A stretch of DNA of 62,000 nucleotides from Chrysomallon squamiferum (GCA_012295275.1 CM022669.1:11976980-12038979); one strand, 5' to 3'; shown: positions 47,238 to 61,709, numbered from the stretch's first letter. The notes: a model not told the origin generated them from the sequence alone. A program made the numbers and translations.

Positions 47238-48820
47238 TTAAGAGCCAATGTTTAATGAATGTTGTTCATGTCGTCTCATAATACTGTCTATATCATAAAC
47301 AGTATTGGCCATCTCCTGGATTGAGCCGTAGCTTTGCGTCTTGGAGCCCAGGCACATCTGGTATTGTGCAGGTTCCAAGTTTGTGTCACAGATTATTGGG
47401 TGGAATGCATGTGTCAGTCCTGGATCAGTGCCTCGGAACACACTGATGTTACTCGTTATGAATTTTGTGTACAAATCGACATCTTCTTTACCCCAGCCTT
47501 CAATTGATAAATCAAAGCCACCTACTGCCAGCATGTCACTCCTGTACATGGCAGCGATGCCAAAACCAAACCTCCGCCAGTAGCCTGTTGATGGACTCAA
47601 ATCCCAGGGATGGATGAAACAGATGTTCTTTGCTGAACACATGCAGAATGGAGGCCGGTCCTTGCACACTGTCTGTGGGTCAAACTGACTGAACACAATA
47701 GGGAAGTAAACCTGTCTCCCTTGTTTTGTTATGAGTCTTATCCGATTCAAAGAATCATTGTTAAAAACAATGTCAACATCAATGAAAAACATTAGAGAAT
47801 CGCCTTTACACCTAGAGGCACCAAGTTCAATACCTCTACCCCGATTGAATACACCATTCGCCTGAATAATCTCTATGTAATTACCACTGTAACGGCGTTG
47901 ATATCGTTGTATCAAATCTATAGTTCTCTCTAGGGCCATGTCTTCTTTTTCATTATTATACAGCACCATATGAAGCTGGACATTTTGGCCTGCTTTAAGA
48001 CAAATTTCTTCAAAGTTCCTCATGAATCTCTGGAATATTTTATATCATCGCCAGACAGTGGCATGATCATGTGAATAGTTTCTGTTCTTTTATCTCTTTC
48101 AGTTTTGAAAGACTTTCCAGCAAACTGTTGAAACAGTTGCAACACTTGCACCCCTACACTGGGCTCTGGGTGGTAAGTTGGGATCTCCTCTGTGTACTGA
48201 GCTTCTAAAAATGACTGCTGGAGATATGCGTGTCTTCGTACGGGAACAGTCATTCTCCTGCCTTTGTGTTTTCTGTAAATGAGTAAAAGATCCAGAATAT
48301 AGTCAGCACCATGGAGAGGGTCAGCTCTGTGATAGCCATAGAGAATCTCTTTGAAATCTATCGTCCTTCCCCTCTGTCTTGCATTCTTGTTAACTAAGTG
48401 CATGATTTGCATTATAACATCATCCAACACTCCAGACAGAGAATTTTCTATTCCACGTTTTGGGTTTGAATTCCTGTTTGAAAAAATGGACTTCTTTAGA
48501 AAATCCCAAGTTATGACCTCACTGGCATCTCTCGGAACATGTTTGTTTAAAGTGGGCAGCATGCCGAGCTTATTTTGAACAACATTAGACTTTTGGTCCC
48601 CAAGAAGCTGGTCCATCATGGTCATTTCTCTGATCATCTGGACCTGCTTCTGGTGTAGATTCATTATTTGAGTGGACTGGAGGTAGTTGTAGATGCGAAA
48701 CTGATAATTAGGGTCCTTCACTGGGTGTAACGTAACTGCGTTTTGGACTTCTTTGCTTTTGAGTGTCTTCTTAAAGGATCCTTTGTCTTCTTTGTAGTTC
48801 TGGTACAGAATATGCTGCAT
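47238..48820 (-). CDS. CHSY1: Chondroitin sulfate synthase, last exon, with one frameshift
   Basis: Chondroitin synthases are Golgi type II membrane glycosyltransferases that polymerise alternating GlcUA and GalNAc. The exon starts after a clear acceptor (attttctcttttcag), and its first codons (MQHILYQNY) match human CHSY1 just after an exon junction. Family segments: TLHPVKDPNYQFRIYNYL, RGRTIDFKEI, GADYILDLLL, VPVRRHAYLQQSF. After the frameshift come the GalNAc-transferase metal site FFIDVDIVF, YFPIVFSQFDP, FGFGIAAMYR, GWGKEDVDLY and AQYQMCLGSK. Stop TAA is at 47240-47238. About 527 codons are present, against about 520 expected for this exon in an 802-residue protein. The frame changes near 48041-48050, between PLSG and FQRFMRNFEE. 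The transmembrane and Fringe-like N-terminal exons are not in the window. CHSY1 fits better than CHPF or CSGALNACT. Confidence 0.92.
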
Positions 48821-51655
48821 CTGAAAAGAGAAAATAAATGTGACTGAAAAGTACTGATAATAAAGAGTAATACAATATAAGGTTTGTAGTCAAATGTTTG
48901 AAATATATTTTAAAAAGTTATAAAATAAAATAAAAACAAAACTGCCATGAAATCACTAATTAGGTAGATAGAAAGTGCATGTATATGTGTCTGTGTGAGT
49001 AGTGTATGTATGTACGTATATATGTATATACAATTGCTTACAGTCTTGTTTTGTTTAAGAATTATTTTATCTACTGTGATGCTTTTTGCTCACATCATTT
49101 TCTTTATTATAATGGCTCAGTAGTTTTGAAATATGTCAAGAGAATTTTGAACAAACAGTTAAAAACAATTAAAACAAGCATTAAAAATATTTTTGTAATA
49201 ATCTTCAGAAATATAAAAATCAAGCTAATTTCACATCTCAGGCACCTGACAATCATCAGTAATTTATGAGCTGTTGCTTTTTTTGTTATACAATTTACTG
49301 GCTAGATATTAATAAAAATCAAATAAAACCTTTCATGGAGCAGTTAACAGTGGTATTTTATTTGCTTCCAGTATACATTTATGGAGAATTTTATGAATGC
49401 TTTGGGAGAATTCAAACTACTTTTATACAGACAATTTATGTTAATGTTTTAAAAGGTTATTAATAAAAATTATTACTTTTTATTATTACACATACATGCT
49501 AAATAAAGTTCTCACTGTCTCCAAATATAGCTATTTTATTCTTTCGTATACATGACCTGGATATGTTCCATTCACTGTTAAAAATGTAGGTCATCAGTTA
49601 TTTCAAAATGTGCAATCCACAGAAATTGTTGCAAGTGATATGGAAGCTATTAGAATTCTTGAGTTATTCTCTGTAACATCAATTCACTGCATTACAATGA
49701 GTTCAGCATATCCAGCAAAAGAGCTTACAAAATATTAAAAATACACTCTTTGTGCCACTGCATGCTGAGGGTTTATGACATCTGAATCATGGAATTAAGG
49801 GTCATTGTCAACCAGACCAAGAGCTGAGTTGGCATATTTCTACAAGATTAATGTGGACGGTAATACATTTTCATTTAAATGTACAAAAAAGGTGAATGCA
49901 CAGTAACACTTTACAGATCCATGTCTAGTATAATTCAGTTCAATTTATTGTTATTATTATTTTAAATAATATAATATCACAAGAAATGTTGTTTTTTATT
50001 TATATATCTCTAAACTGAGGAAGAAAATCAGCTTCTTGAAAATCTTTTGCTCATTGTGGTTCATTTTTTTATTATTTTTTTTTTTGCTTTTTTTGGTTTG
50101 TTTGATTGATTTGTTTGCATTTTATTATAGATTATATAAGCATTCATTTATTAGTTATAAAATAAAAATCAATATTTTCATGATTAGTTTTATAATTAGT
50201 GAATTTAATTTTAACCAAATTGCTGTTTAAAACCTAATACTAAATATAAAACAGAACTCCAGTCTCCAGATGTTTGTTTTACTAAACTAAAATGAAAACA
50301 ATGCCAATGAACAAATTAACTGGAAACGAAAACCCTCAGATAGCCAAATGCTTCAGGAAGTATCTATTTTTCTCCCTTGAATTCTTTATTTATCTGAGGG
50401 TTTCATTACAGAACTAAATGAATGTGGGATACTTATGACATTCCTGCAGTTTAGGCTAATTTTAACTTGTGAGAACCAAGCCCATTATGTGTTGTTTCAG
50501 TTGCATTTCAATTTCTCATTTAGCACATTCTTTAACTTCATCATGTTTTGAACAGCTGGTAGCTGTAAATTTTTAAAACCTTAACCCCACTGCAATAGCG
50601 TCATCACTGAAGCAAAGTGTTTCCTATCTGGAATGTTTTGTTATTCACATGACCAGTGCAATAATGTGTTTGGCTCAGCAGGAAGGTTATGTCATTGTAG
50701 TGGCTTACTTAAGAATCTTAAGTGATTTAAGGGGGAAAAAAAAGACTAAAAGAAAAAAAAAAAAAAAAAAAGAAAAAAAAAAGGAATAAATAAAATAAAA
50801 AAATAAATAAATAAAATAAATAATTAAGTAAATAAATAAGTAAATAAATAAATAAAGAAAGAAAGAATAATAAAAAAATAAAAAATATAAAATTCAATGA
50901 AGTCTACTTTACTGAAATTACATCTTGGAGATTGCATAAATAAGAAGATTTTTTGGGGATGCTGTATTGTTCATTTTGTAAGACATTTTAAACTGTTGTA
51001 AAATAAAACATACACACAACTAATACACACACAGCAAGTCAATGCATTTTAAATGTTAACAGTCATTATGGTGATGTTTTACTTTTATATAGTGACTTAA
51101 GAAAGGAAATGTTTAGTATCTTACCAGATTTCAGCAACAAACCTTTTATTTACCAAATGAATAACAGTCATACCAATGTATGTAAAATAAAATAATCAAT
51201 CTCTAATGTCAACATATAAATTTTTATTTAATAATAATAATAATAATATTAAGAAACTGGAAAACAAAATTAAAGTGCCTTTTTTCAATGAACCATGCTT
51301 AATGTATTACTTTAAAAGTGCCAATAGAGATAAATATTATATTATAAATTTAATTTCCTGAAAGATATTGGAAATGTATTTGCGATGATGACGTAACAAA
51401 GTATGTACTATGAACAGAAGGACAAAGATACTACATAAATTAAGTTGACTTAATTCATTCTGACAGTTTTAACAGTTGTGAAAGGGCAGAGCACTGAACT
51501 GAACTCTAACTCTAATTTTACATGATGTACTGTCATGTCTGTGTATATATCTAAACTGACATCACGACCTAACATCATTTACAAAAATAGTTTATGTCCA
51601 TATACTGCTTGGTGGTCTAACCCTAAAACAACGAATGAACAAAAGACTAAGTGGC

Positions 51656-51657
51656 TA

Positions 51658-51688
<31 letters not shown>
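51656..51688. repeat. (AAAG)n microsatellite
   Basis: About eight tandem AAAG units. Confidence 0.9.
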
Positions 51689-53775
51689 GAAGAAATAATA
51701 GACAGATGGATGAATGAAGCACTAACTACAATAACTGACAATGATGCTTATTATTTTGTTTGGGTTTGTAATAAAGGTGTTTAATTTAAATGACATGAAA
51801 CTTGTATCAAACATTTAACATATGGTGTAACAATACGTTACATGTAGTAACCATCACTTTACAAATACGGTGTACTTAGCGACACTTATTAACATCCTTT
51901 ACACTTGTCACATTAACTGAATCCCATCACTAAACATAACTTCTTTTATTAATAACATCTGAAAATATAGTGGGATAACAATACATTGAAAATATAAACT
52001 TGAAACAGAAACTGCCTTTAAATATATTAAAACAATATAGACAAAGTTGGGGCAGTTATCCTTGGAACGTAACCGGTTTATAAATACAAAATAAAAACAA
52101 AATCACGAATTTTTAAAGAAAAGAAAAAAAAAAAGAAAAGGAAAAAAAAAGGAAACTCCCTTAAAAAAAAAAAAAAAAAAAAAAAAAAACAACCTTCAAA
52201 AGCACAAAAAAAAGAAAAAAGAAGAAAATTATCATTAAAAAAAAAAATTAATTAAAAATTATTTTTAAAAAGCATCCCACAAGAAACACAAACTACAAAA
52301 CAAAACAAAGAACAGGACCACTAAAAATGTTTTAAGCCTCATAAAATATTATTAAACAACAGACATAACATAAAACATCGCAATCTGATTCCTTAACCTT
52401 CACCTTTACAAAAGTGCAAGATCCTTCAGAAAGCACTTTACTATAAATAAACAGCTTGGTAAGAACCAGAATATTCTGGTGCAACTTATGATTTATGCAA
52501 AATAAGCTGAATATTAGGGTAACAGACTAAACATCCAAATTGCCTTGTTAAATTTTTAGCATATTTGAAGCTTACATTTTAATAATTCAAAACAGAGCTG
52601 AGATTTTATCACTTCATCTTTTTTTCTGTCAAACAAAAATGAAGAAAAAAATGAAGTCAAATTGAGTATAACAGAAAAAAAATCATCTAATTTGTTACCA
52701 ACGTATTATTTATAATGGTAAAATAATTAACTGAAACTGAATTACTAGAATTTAGAAAATAAATAAATAAAAAACAATTAAAAAAAAAAAATAAATAAAA
52801 TAATAAAATAATAAAAAAGCCAAAAAATTAGAGCCTAGTTCTCACTAACACATTAGTAAAAAAAAAAAAATATATATATTTCTCAAAGTAAATTCATGAA
52901 ATGTTCTTAAAATAAGAGGTTTCTATCTATCACTTTCTGTCAATATTAATATCTCTCAAAGCAAAACTGTTATTAAATTAAAAAAAAAAAAATGTTAAAT
53001 TTTTAACAAATAAATAAACAAAGAAGAAAAAAACTGTCATGTCAAGATATTTTTTGCAAATTATTAACCCTGTTCTGTGTGGTTCTGTTTCCATGAAGCT
53101 TCAATTAGTAATCTTAGAAAAATCTATTACTGTCCATGCCTTTGTTAAATTGAATATTAATAATAAATCATTAGTACCAAACATATGCCATTGTTATGAT
53201 ACTGGTAATATATACATAGTTCTGTCAGTGGACAAAAAAACCCAACAAATTGCTGTCAATTTAAAAAAGAATATCCCATGTAATGTCTGTTGCCTCTATC
53301 TTTTTTCATAAGTGTTATCCTTAACAGTATGTGTTATACCACCACCCAAGAGACACGTACATTGTAATCTGGTTCCTTGTTCTCCCCCTTTGCTGCAGTT
53401 TACTAAAAATGCACACACAGCTTCGGTAAACAGAACTTTTTTTTTTTTTCCTTCCTTGATTTCATGACATCTGATAGCATCCAACAAAACACTGACTAGA
53501 ATAATCTTTTAATACAGACTGGATGGAATTTATGAATCATGTTAAAAATACCTGAACAAAAACAAATAAATATGGTGTTGATTTTGGAAATACTAGTGTT
53601 ATTGATGTTTATATTTCCAGCAGGATATTGCCTATTAATATTAGTCTGCCTGTTAGTGTTATACCTTCTGATAAAATTAATGCGTTGGTATATAAAAAAA
53701 AAAATTGAATTATCATCTTTGGTGCAATAATGTAACTAAAGAAATAAATTATGATAACAAAATACTGCAGGGATT

Positions 53776-53864
<89 letters not shown>
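53776..53864. repeat. (GT)n microsatellite, about 44 units
   Basis: The longest pure dinucleotide run in the window. It ends in gtgcgtgcatgcatgca, a short alternating purine-pyrimidine continuation. Such tracts can adopt Z-DNA and are highly length-variable. Confidence 0.97.
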
Positions 53865-53867
<3 letters not shown>

Positions 53868-54261
53868 TGCGTGCATGCATGCACTTTTTGTGCAGATATA
53901 TTTTATAAATTTCTTCACAGAATTGATTTCCTATTCATGTATTAAAAGCTGTGCTTTACAAAACAACTTTTATTTGATCATTACAAAGGCTCTTAAAAAC
54001 TGCTGAGTGATACTTAGACAGAAAACAAGGAATGTGAAGAACATTCTAGAATTGATAATTTCTTTGTTAGGGAAACTGTTTTAAGAATAAAGTTCTGCAA
54101 GGAATACTCAGTCTTGTTCAGGTAATTTAGAAAAGTCATAATAAATTATGAATATCCGAGTTTTTAAGTTTTGCATATTATTATTTGTCTAATCAGCAAA
54201 TACACTCTTGAATTTACCAATAAATAAATTTATCTATTTTTTCTTTTATTTATTTATTTAT

Positions 54262-54387
54262 TTGTTGTTGTTGTTGTTGCTGTTGCTGTTGTTACTGCTG
54301 CTGTTGCTGTTGTTGTTGTTGTTGTTGTTGTTGCTGTTGTTGTTCATGCTGCTGTTGTTGTTGCTGCTGCTGCTGTTGTTGTTGTTT
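54262..54387. repeat. TTG/CTG trinucleotide tract
   Basis: About 125 bases of TTG units interspersed with CTG units, with an ACTGCTG and a TTCATG interruption. On the minus strand it reads as CAA/CAG. It lies in the presumed chondroitin synthase intron, so a coding role is unlikely. Confidence 0.95.
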
Positions 54388-54860
54388 GTAATGATTTAAT
54401 ATGAAAAGAACTTAGAAACCCTCAGATGTGGGAACTGCAATCAGACTCCAGTCTTCACCTACTTGATCAGTTATCATATAAAAACATGCCGAGGATCTGA
54501 TATATATAAAACATGTTAAGGGTCTAATAATAAACAATAACACAGATAAATATCACCATCTACATGATCTCCTCATTAAATATTCTTTATCACCATTTCT
54601 TTCTGCCATGTTTATTTGCTTCTTATTCCCACCATTAAAGGATGTGAAGATTTTATCTTATCTTCTTGAAGCTTCTTGTTTACTCGGAACCACAAGAAAC
54701 TTGCCAGCTACCAGTACTAATAAAAATTCTCTGACACACACAGTACTGCTAAACCCATTATGTCTTCTAAGTAAGTACAAGACACTGCTATAAAACAGAA
54801 TACCATTTTATATAAAATCAGAAATATTTTTATAAGTTATTTTTTTTAATTATTAGTTTA

Positions 54861-54990
54861 TATATGTTGTTAATAATAATAATAATAATAATATACCATA
54901 GTGTAGTGCTGTGTGATGTTGTATTGGTTTGTATGTGTTGTTGTTAATAATAATAATAATATAGCATAGTGGTGTGTGATGTTGTATACT
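54861..54990. repeat. Two-copy repeat, period 74 bases
   Basis: ttgttaataataataat plus at.ccatagtg and gtgtgatgttgtat occurs at 54867 and again at 54941. Confidence 0.8.
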
Positions 54991-55403
54991 CAAGTTTAGT
55001 GAAGTAATGTGGTGTCTTGTATTGAGTACACTGTAGGATAGAGTATTGTGTTATTGAGTTCTAACGTAGCCTAAGTATACCATAACTCAGTACATCACAT
55101 TACAGTGTGGCACAGTGTATAATATTCATGCTCACAGTTATCAGAGTAGAAGAGTAGGAGTAGCAGTAGTAATTACCAAAATTACGTTTATGTTAATATT
55201 TATGTTATTAATTAAATCTATTTTCATCAGTTTAAGGTAACTAACTGCATTTTAAAAACAGAAAGACACACATGATGAACAAATCAATTAGTGGATGTTT
55301 AGTATAAATTTTAGACTCATCATATTAATGAAGAAACAATATCAGACATTATTTTAAATTTATTAAGACCCAAAACAAAAAACATAAACATTATTTTTTT
55401 AAT

Positions 55404-55404
<1 letters not shown>

Positions 55405-55460
<56 letters not shown>
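55405..55460. repeat. (CA)n microsatellite
   Basis: About 27 uninterrupted CA units. Confidence 0.96.
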
Positions 55461-55464
<4 letters not shown>

Positions 55465-56267
55465 CACATAGTTTTACTTAAAAACACAAGTGACACCCAC
55501 ATCTAGAGTTACTACTTTACATGTTTTGGTAATAATAAGAAGTTTTATTGAAATTGGTTTTGAGAAATTAAGCAGGTGCTCTGCTGAGGAAGGAAAACAA
55601 ATCTTGATTATATTCTCATAGGCATGATAGTTTTCATTACATATATTGAAATGAGAATATAAATGAATCTAAAATTCAGTTCAGGTAATGCTCATGAAAT
55701 GGTAATTGGTTTATGTCTATTAGTCTAGCCACTAATGATAATGTTATGTAAGTTTTGGTTGTCAAGGTCAAACTGTAATTTAATTTACTTATTTATTTTT
55801 TGGGGGCAAAACTGGCATTTTGTGATATTTTTATCTCACTTTATTTATTACTGAGTAAATAAATCTATGCTGTTTTAATTTGCATGTTATTAGCTGAGCC
55901 TCTTGGCTAGGGATACAATATATGTGACATTATAAAGTATAGTAATAATTGAAAAAACATCTATTATTGCCTTTTTTCTTCTGTTTTTCCCTCCACTATG
56001 ATCAAACAAGTTTGGTTTGAATGCTATTGTAACAATTTTTGAGTGAATAGAAATCATGAATAATAATGTTCTTAAGATGTTTTAATGCTAAAAGTTGTGT
56101 TTTCTTTTCAAAAGAGGACTTAGTTACTAAGCATTCATTGCAGTATTAAAAATACATTTCAGTTAATTAAATGTTGAAATAAAAACTACAAAAAAACTGT
56201 TATTTTATTTTTTTGATTTTTTTTAAATATTTCGTTTTTATTCTTAAATGTACATTATATATATGTA

Positions 56268-56299
<32 letters not shown>

Positions 56300-58649
56300 A
56301 GGAGGGTGAGTGTGTGTGTCTATGTTTATTATACCATCCAGTTCACCAGATAACAGTAAAATCAACAATACAAACAAAACACAATTATTTGGATTTAAAA
56401 ACCAAAATCAATGTCAATTAACTATTATTAATGTTATTTTCTAATTAGTCTGGCTATACAAATACAACTGATGATACCAAGAAGTATGGACCTGCAATGA
56501 AACCAGATATGAAATTCACACCCTTTTACTGTACACCAAGGACGCTTACTTATATCAGTCTATGGTTTAACCATATTCACACTGTTTACAGAAACATTTC
56601 TATGAATGAACAAAACTAGGGGAAAACTGTAGCACTGAATCCTGTCTACAACAGATGGAAATGCTAACGTAACCCTATACGAGATATTTCACACACTGAA
56701 GGAAAATAGCTAAACGTGGCAAAGAAAACAGTTGTAAGGCAGCACATTTCATTTATTACAATGTAGTCTGTTACTTTTGTCTGCACTGGTTCTCCCATAA
56801 TTGTTATCTGACCTATGACCTTACCACTGGCAGAAAACAGACATTTGCACAGCATCTGCACAACCAGCAGTGTGCTTTTGTTGCCACTTTTCTGCCAGGT
56901 TGCATGTGTTTGGTTTTGCAACCAGGCTGAATGGGAATACTTCAATAAACACTTGCCAATAAGGGTCCAACTATGTTAGTGAATAATTTTACACAATGGA
57001 GTCATTATTAAAAAACATTCCAACAGGGGTTACAAGTTTACACTAAACGAAAACACTCGAAATGGTTTCATTGTGCTGTATGCTGTTTTTATACTTATTA
57101 TTACATTTGTACATTAGTATTATTTATAAGCATTTTAGAATGGAAATAATTTAAAAAAATTAACAATTAAGTCTGCTGGATTTTTAGCAGATTTATAAAC
57201 TGTTTCCACCATTATATTTTAAAATTTTAAAATTGTTATTTTTTTTTATATATATAAAACAGTAAAAAAGCCACTTTAAATAAATAACTGAATTTTTATA
57301 GTTCTTTTTGAATATAAATTTAACATTGTAAAAGTTTACGTTATCTATATCATCTTATTCAAACAGCATATCTGAAAAATAACCATTTATACTGTACTTT
57401 TTTTATGACTGATTTGCAAACAAACAAATAGGGTATCTACAATGAAAGTGAAATACCAAGTTTTTTACTTTTGTAAATGATATCTCACACAAACTGACAC
57501 TGACCAAAAATTAATTTTGGTAAAATCATTAATACTAAAGATATATCCAGACAGGTGAATGACATTAATTCTCAGAATGGATAAAAAACAACAACAAATA
57601 AACAAATAAATAAAAATTTCCTGAAAATATTGATTTAAAAAAAAAGATAGATGAAGAAATAAACCAACATCCTTACAGACAACTTTACAGCACAACTGTA
57701 AACATACCTTTCTTAAAGAAAATAATATATCTGAATCTGAGTGAAATACAAGACAATTTTGATAAGAAGAGGGCACATAAAAGTAAATGAATCATTCAGT
57801 TTTTTCAGTGCTAACCAGACAGCAAAACAAATGGAGGACGAAATCAATGGAACATCTTTTTCATGGACAGGAATGTTATAATAATAGTTTACACTAGAAC
57901 AATTTTAATGTAACAAACAACAGCACACCATCTGCAAGGCTTTAACACCAAATTGACAAAAAAAAAAACCATTCCAACAAAAATCTCAATCAAGTAAGGT
58001 ACAAATTTGTATATCCAGTGGTGAGGAAAAACCCCAAAACATCAACAGTTTTTTCTGATATTCTTATATATTTCAAAGAAACAACAACTGTGTCTGGTGT
58101 AGCTTAATAATATATAGCTGACAGCTGAAGTAAAATGAATGTCTGGTTTCTCAAGATTATCTCTAAAGGTGTTGATTAAGGTAGCGTGGCTTGCTAGTCA
58201 GAAAGTGACGAATGTTCAAAAAATAAAATTAAATAAACAACAACCACCATTTGTTCTTAAAATTCAATTTCCTATTAAATAAAGAAAATGTAAATTTTGT
58301 ATATGCCCAAAAAAAAAGATTGTATACCAATACATGTGCTTTTACAAAATTTACAAAAAAACAATTATGTGTTTTTTTTCTCACAATTTTGGGATAAGTT
58401 TTAATAATTATTATTGCTTTTCTACATTATCCCTTTTTATGTGAAAGCAAACACTGTAAAAAAATTTTTTTAAATAAAAATGAAACAAGAAGCAAGACAG
58501 GCAGAAACATTAAAAAAAAAAAGCTTCTTGTTATGTAAAAAATGTTAGTTTGAAAATAAATTTAAAAAGTAATTATTTTGTCTAGCAAAGAAAGTTAATC
58601 ATACAAAATTTCCATCATTTTATATATGTCTTCAATGGTACCTGTTTGT

Positions 58650-58860
58650 AAGTACAGATATGTATTTGTGTGTTTATGTTTGGTTCAGTATTTGTGTGTT
58701 TATGTCTGGTTCAGTATTTGTGTGTTTATTGATTGGTATGTATTTGTGTATTTATATATGGAGATATATCTGCATGGTTGTGTATTGGTTTGTATGTGTA
58801 TGTTATGTATGGGAGCGCATTTGTGTATTTGTGTATGTATTTGATTGAGCTTATTTACAT
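58650..58860. repeat. GT-rich degenerate minisatellite
   Basis: Units around ttcagtatttgtgtgtttat plus gtctgg, about 30 bases long, are clear in two to three copies and decay into TGTATTTGTG-type sequence to the right. Confidence 0.7.
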
Positions 58861-60839
58861 ATGGGTAGATATTTGTGTATCAAACTGAAATAGTACTGGC
58901 ACAATTATTACTTTAGTTTTCTTTAATGATAAACAGTTGAAAGATCATCTGAAAGGAATAAAATAATACACAAATCATGATGTTGCTGTTTTCTTGTGGT
59001 GGTCATTGTGACCTTTAACCAGCAAGCCACCATGTGGATGTTGTTGTTGTTCCACTCCTGTATATTGTCCAACATTTCAAACCCATGTGGTGCTACCATT
59101 AACAGCTTGCTGAAATCTCTGAGAAATCCTTCAGTTCCAGGTCATTACACATCATGAAAATAGGTTTCCCATGAACTTAGACAAACAACTAATAAAAATC
59201 AGGTGAGCCCACAGACATGATTTATTAAGGGATCAAATCTCCTGGATGTATTCACTGAGGTGTTTTTCCCCCCCCTTTTTTCTGTTCCAGCTAGCCTTAA
59301 AGTGGGTTAGTCAAAGTTTGTGGTATGTGCTGCTTTGTCATAAAACAAACCCTCATCCTTGTTAATTATTAATATTTGTCCATGAAAATGAGGAGACCTC
59401 ATTTCTCTCTCATGAGATCACTGCACAAAATGTGGTATTAAAATAATAGTTCATTCAGTCATTCACCATTTTGATACTGAATCTGAAATATCGTTACATA
59501 TTCTTACTGAACAGTCGGTACAGTTTAATATTAGTTTAATATCTAAACTAAGCACACATGTATGTAATTAACATAAAGATTATTAAAAAAATAACAACAA
59601 TATAAAAAAAAAAAAAAAAGAAGAAAAAGTAAACAACCTATTTCTAAATTCATTAATGTAATACATGTAGTAAATATAATTTTATCTATATAAAACTACT
59701 TGTGATAAAATGAAATATAAGTATTAATTAATGTAATTCAAGTGAAAGATAAACATCGCCACTGTTTAAATAAAAAAATAAAATTTCTTATCAACATAGT
59801 TGCTTTCTAAATTATTAATGTACCAGATATTTGCCCTGACGGTTCACCTACACTTAAGGGTAATTAGTGTTAAAATAACAGTAAGGTCAAGATAATCTAA
59901 GTTAATTTCCTTTATTTTTATTTTTATGTAAAAAAAAAAAAATGAGTGAAGAAGAAGAAACATGTTTTTTTCTTTCTCAATGTAGATACAAAGTCCCAGT
60001 TTGCCATGCCCGTGTACTGGTTTTTCTGTTTGATTTCTCTCCATTTTGTTGCAATGCGGTACAAAGCCCAGAGACAATATTTGCCTTGTCTTCGGCTTCG
60101 CTTTCTCCCCCTCCATGACTTTCATCAACACCAGCAGCATCTGCACACAAAGTGTGTGAACTTTGACATAGCTGGCATGATTGCACCAGGAAACAGCACA
60201 GTGGCACAAAAAGCTATTCTCCGAGTCTACTGTTTTAGTTCACTGTGCAGTGAGGCAGGCAAGTGGCTGCTGTTGATGTCTTGAGTGCATCAAGTCCTTT
60301 TGACAATTAAAAATGACAACACTGTCTTCATATATCATTCATTTGTACTGTTTGTAGCCATGTTTTAATCCGGAAACGTTACTTAAAAAGGAAAGACATA
60401 AAAGATTTAATTGTAAAGAAAATATCTTGTTATTTCCTTTTTTTTTTCTTTTTTTAACATGACAGAAAGACAATATTTTGTCTGGTATGTGATGACTTGT
60501 TTGGAATTCTTTAGAAAAAATGACACAGGTGCAAGAATCCCACCTGTTTGAGTATTTAATATTGAAGACAAAATACAGAATTGCAGATCACAAAAAGACC
60601 ACATAACTGTTGATGTATTCATTTTTGATGTTCTTGTCAACAAATCTCAACAAGTGGCTAAATAAGATAAATGTTGACAGGAGATAAAATGTTTTGTCAC
60701 GGTCATGTCTGTCTCGGATACCATGAATGGATGTTGAAAACACACCCTAATATATCACAGTGTAAATCTTTCTAACCTCTTATATACAAAAATGGGCAGA
60801 AGCAGTTAATAATCACCTTGCACATTTTATTGGATACTT

Positions 60840-61140
60840 TTATATTATTTTTAATATATTCTAGAGAACAGTTTTATAGAACTTTTTATGTTTGAGTGAA
60901 CACTTTTATATTATTTTGTATATTTTAGTGAACAATTTTATATTATTTTGTATATTTAGAGAACACTTGTATATTAACTTCTATATTTTATTGAACAATT
61001 TTCTTAAAATGTGTAAATTTTATTGACAACTTTCATATTGTTTTGTATATTTAGAGAACACTTGTATATTAACTTCTATATTTTATTGAACAATTTTCTT
61101 AAAATGTGTAAATTTTAGTGACAACTTTCATATTATTTTG
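60840..61140. repeat. AT-rich minisatellite, about 95-base higher-order period
   Basis: cacttgtatattaacttcta starts at 60964 and 61059 and is followed both times by ttgaacaattttcttaaaat and gacaactttcatatt. Shorter related units (gaacaattttatattatttt) precede it. Confidence 0.85.
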
Positions 61141-61637
61141 TAGTATCATCATAGTTTGGTCTATTTTCTTTTGCCCTTCATTATATAACATTACTGTTTT
61201 AAAAAAATAAATGAAAAATATATATAAAGATAATGCTATTTTAATTACTTTTATTACATTTATTTTTAATCTTTTTCTTTCTTTAAATCTTTTTCTTTTT
61301 TATGATTTCAACAAAGACAAAATACTGTTTCAGTTAAATATTCTTTTTGAAAATATTCTTTCCTCTGTTAGAAAAAATGTCTGGGAATTCACATAAAAGA
61401 ATTAAAAAAAAAACAGCATGTTTTTGCTCTACTTTTTTTTTTTCTTCTTGTTGAAGTTGCACAGTTTGGCACTAATCCCTCTGACAACTGTTTCAAATGA
61501 TTACTGAACAAGAGTTTTTTAAAGCCTACTAAGAAATGTTCCTGCACATTTATACCATGGTTGTATAATGTTACTAGGGTTTTTTCTTCTGTTGTTATGG
61601 CAGCTGAAACTAGGTATTGGAGTGTGTGCACATTGTG

Positions 61638-61675
61638 TATGTGTGTATGGGTGTGTGTGTGTGTGTGTGTGCCTG

Positions 61676-61709
<34 letters not shown>

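Noticed and set aside
48020-48062. A tiny intron explaining the chondroitin synthase frame change
   Set aside because: The only GT..AG pair nearby would be about 27 bases, too short for known spliceosomal introns, and removing it would delete conserved residues.
53705-53945. Cys/Val- and Thr/His-rich open frames
   Set aside because: They are translations of the GT/CA microsatellite.
56664-56945. 93-codon minus-strand open frame in a less AT-rich patch
   Set aside because: No recognised family segment or convincing splice context. It does not match the missing N-terminal part of chondroitin synthase, and could be an old repeat.
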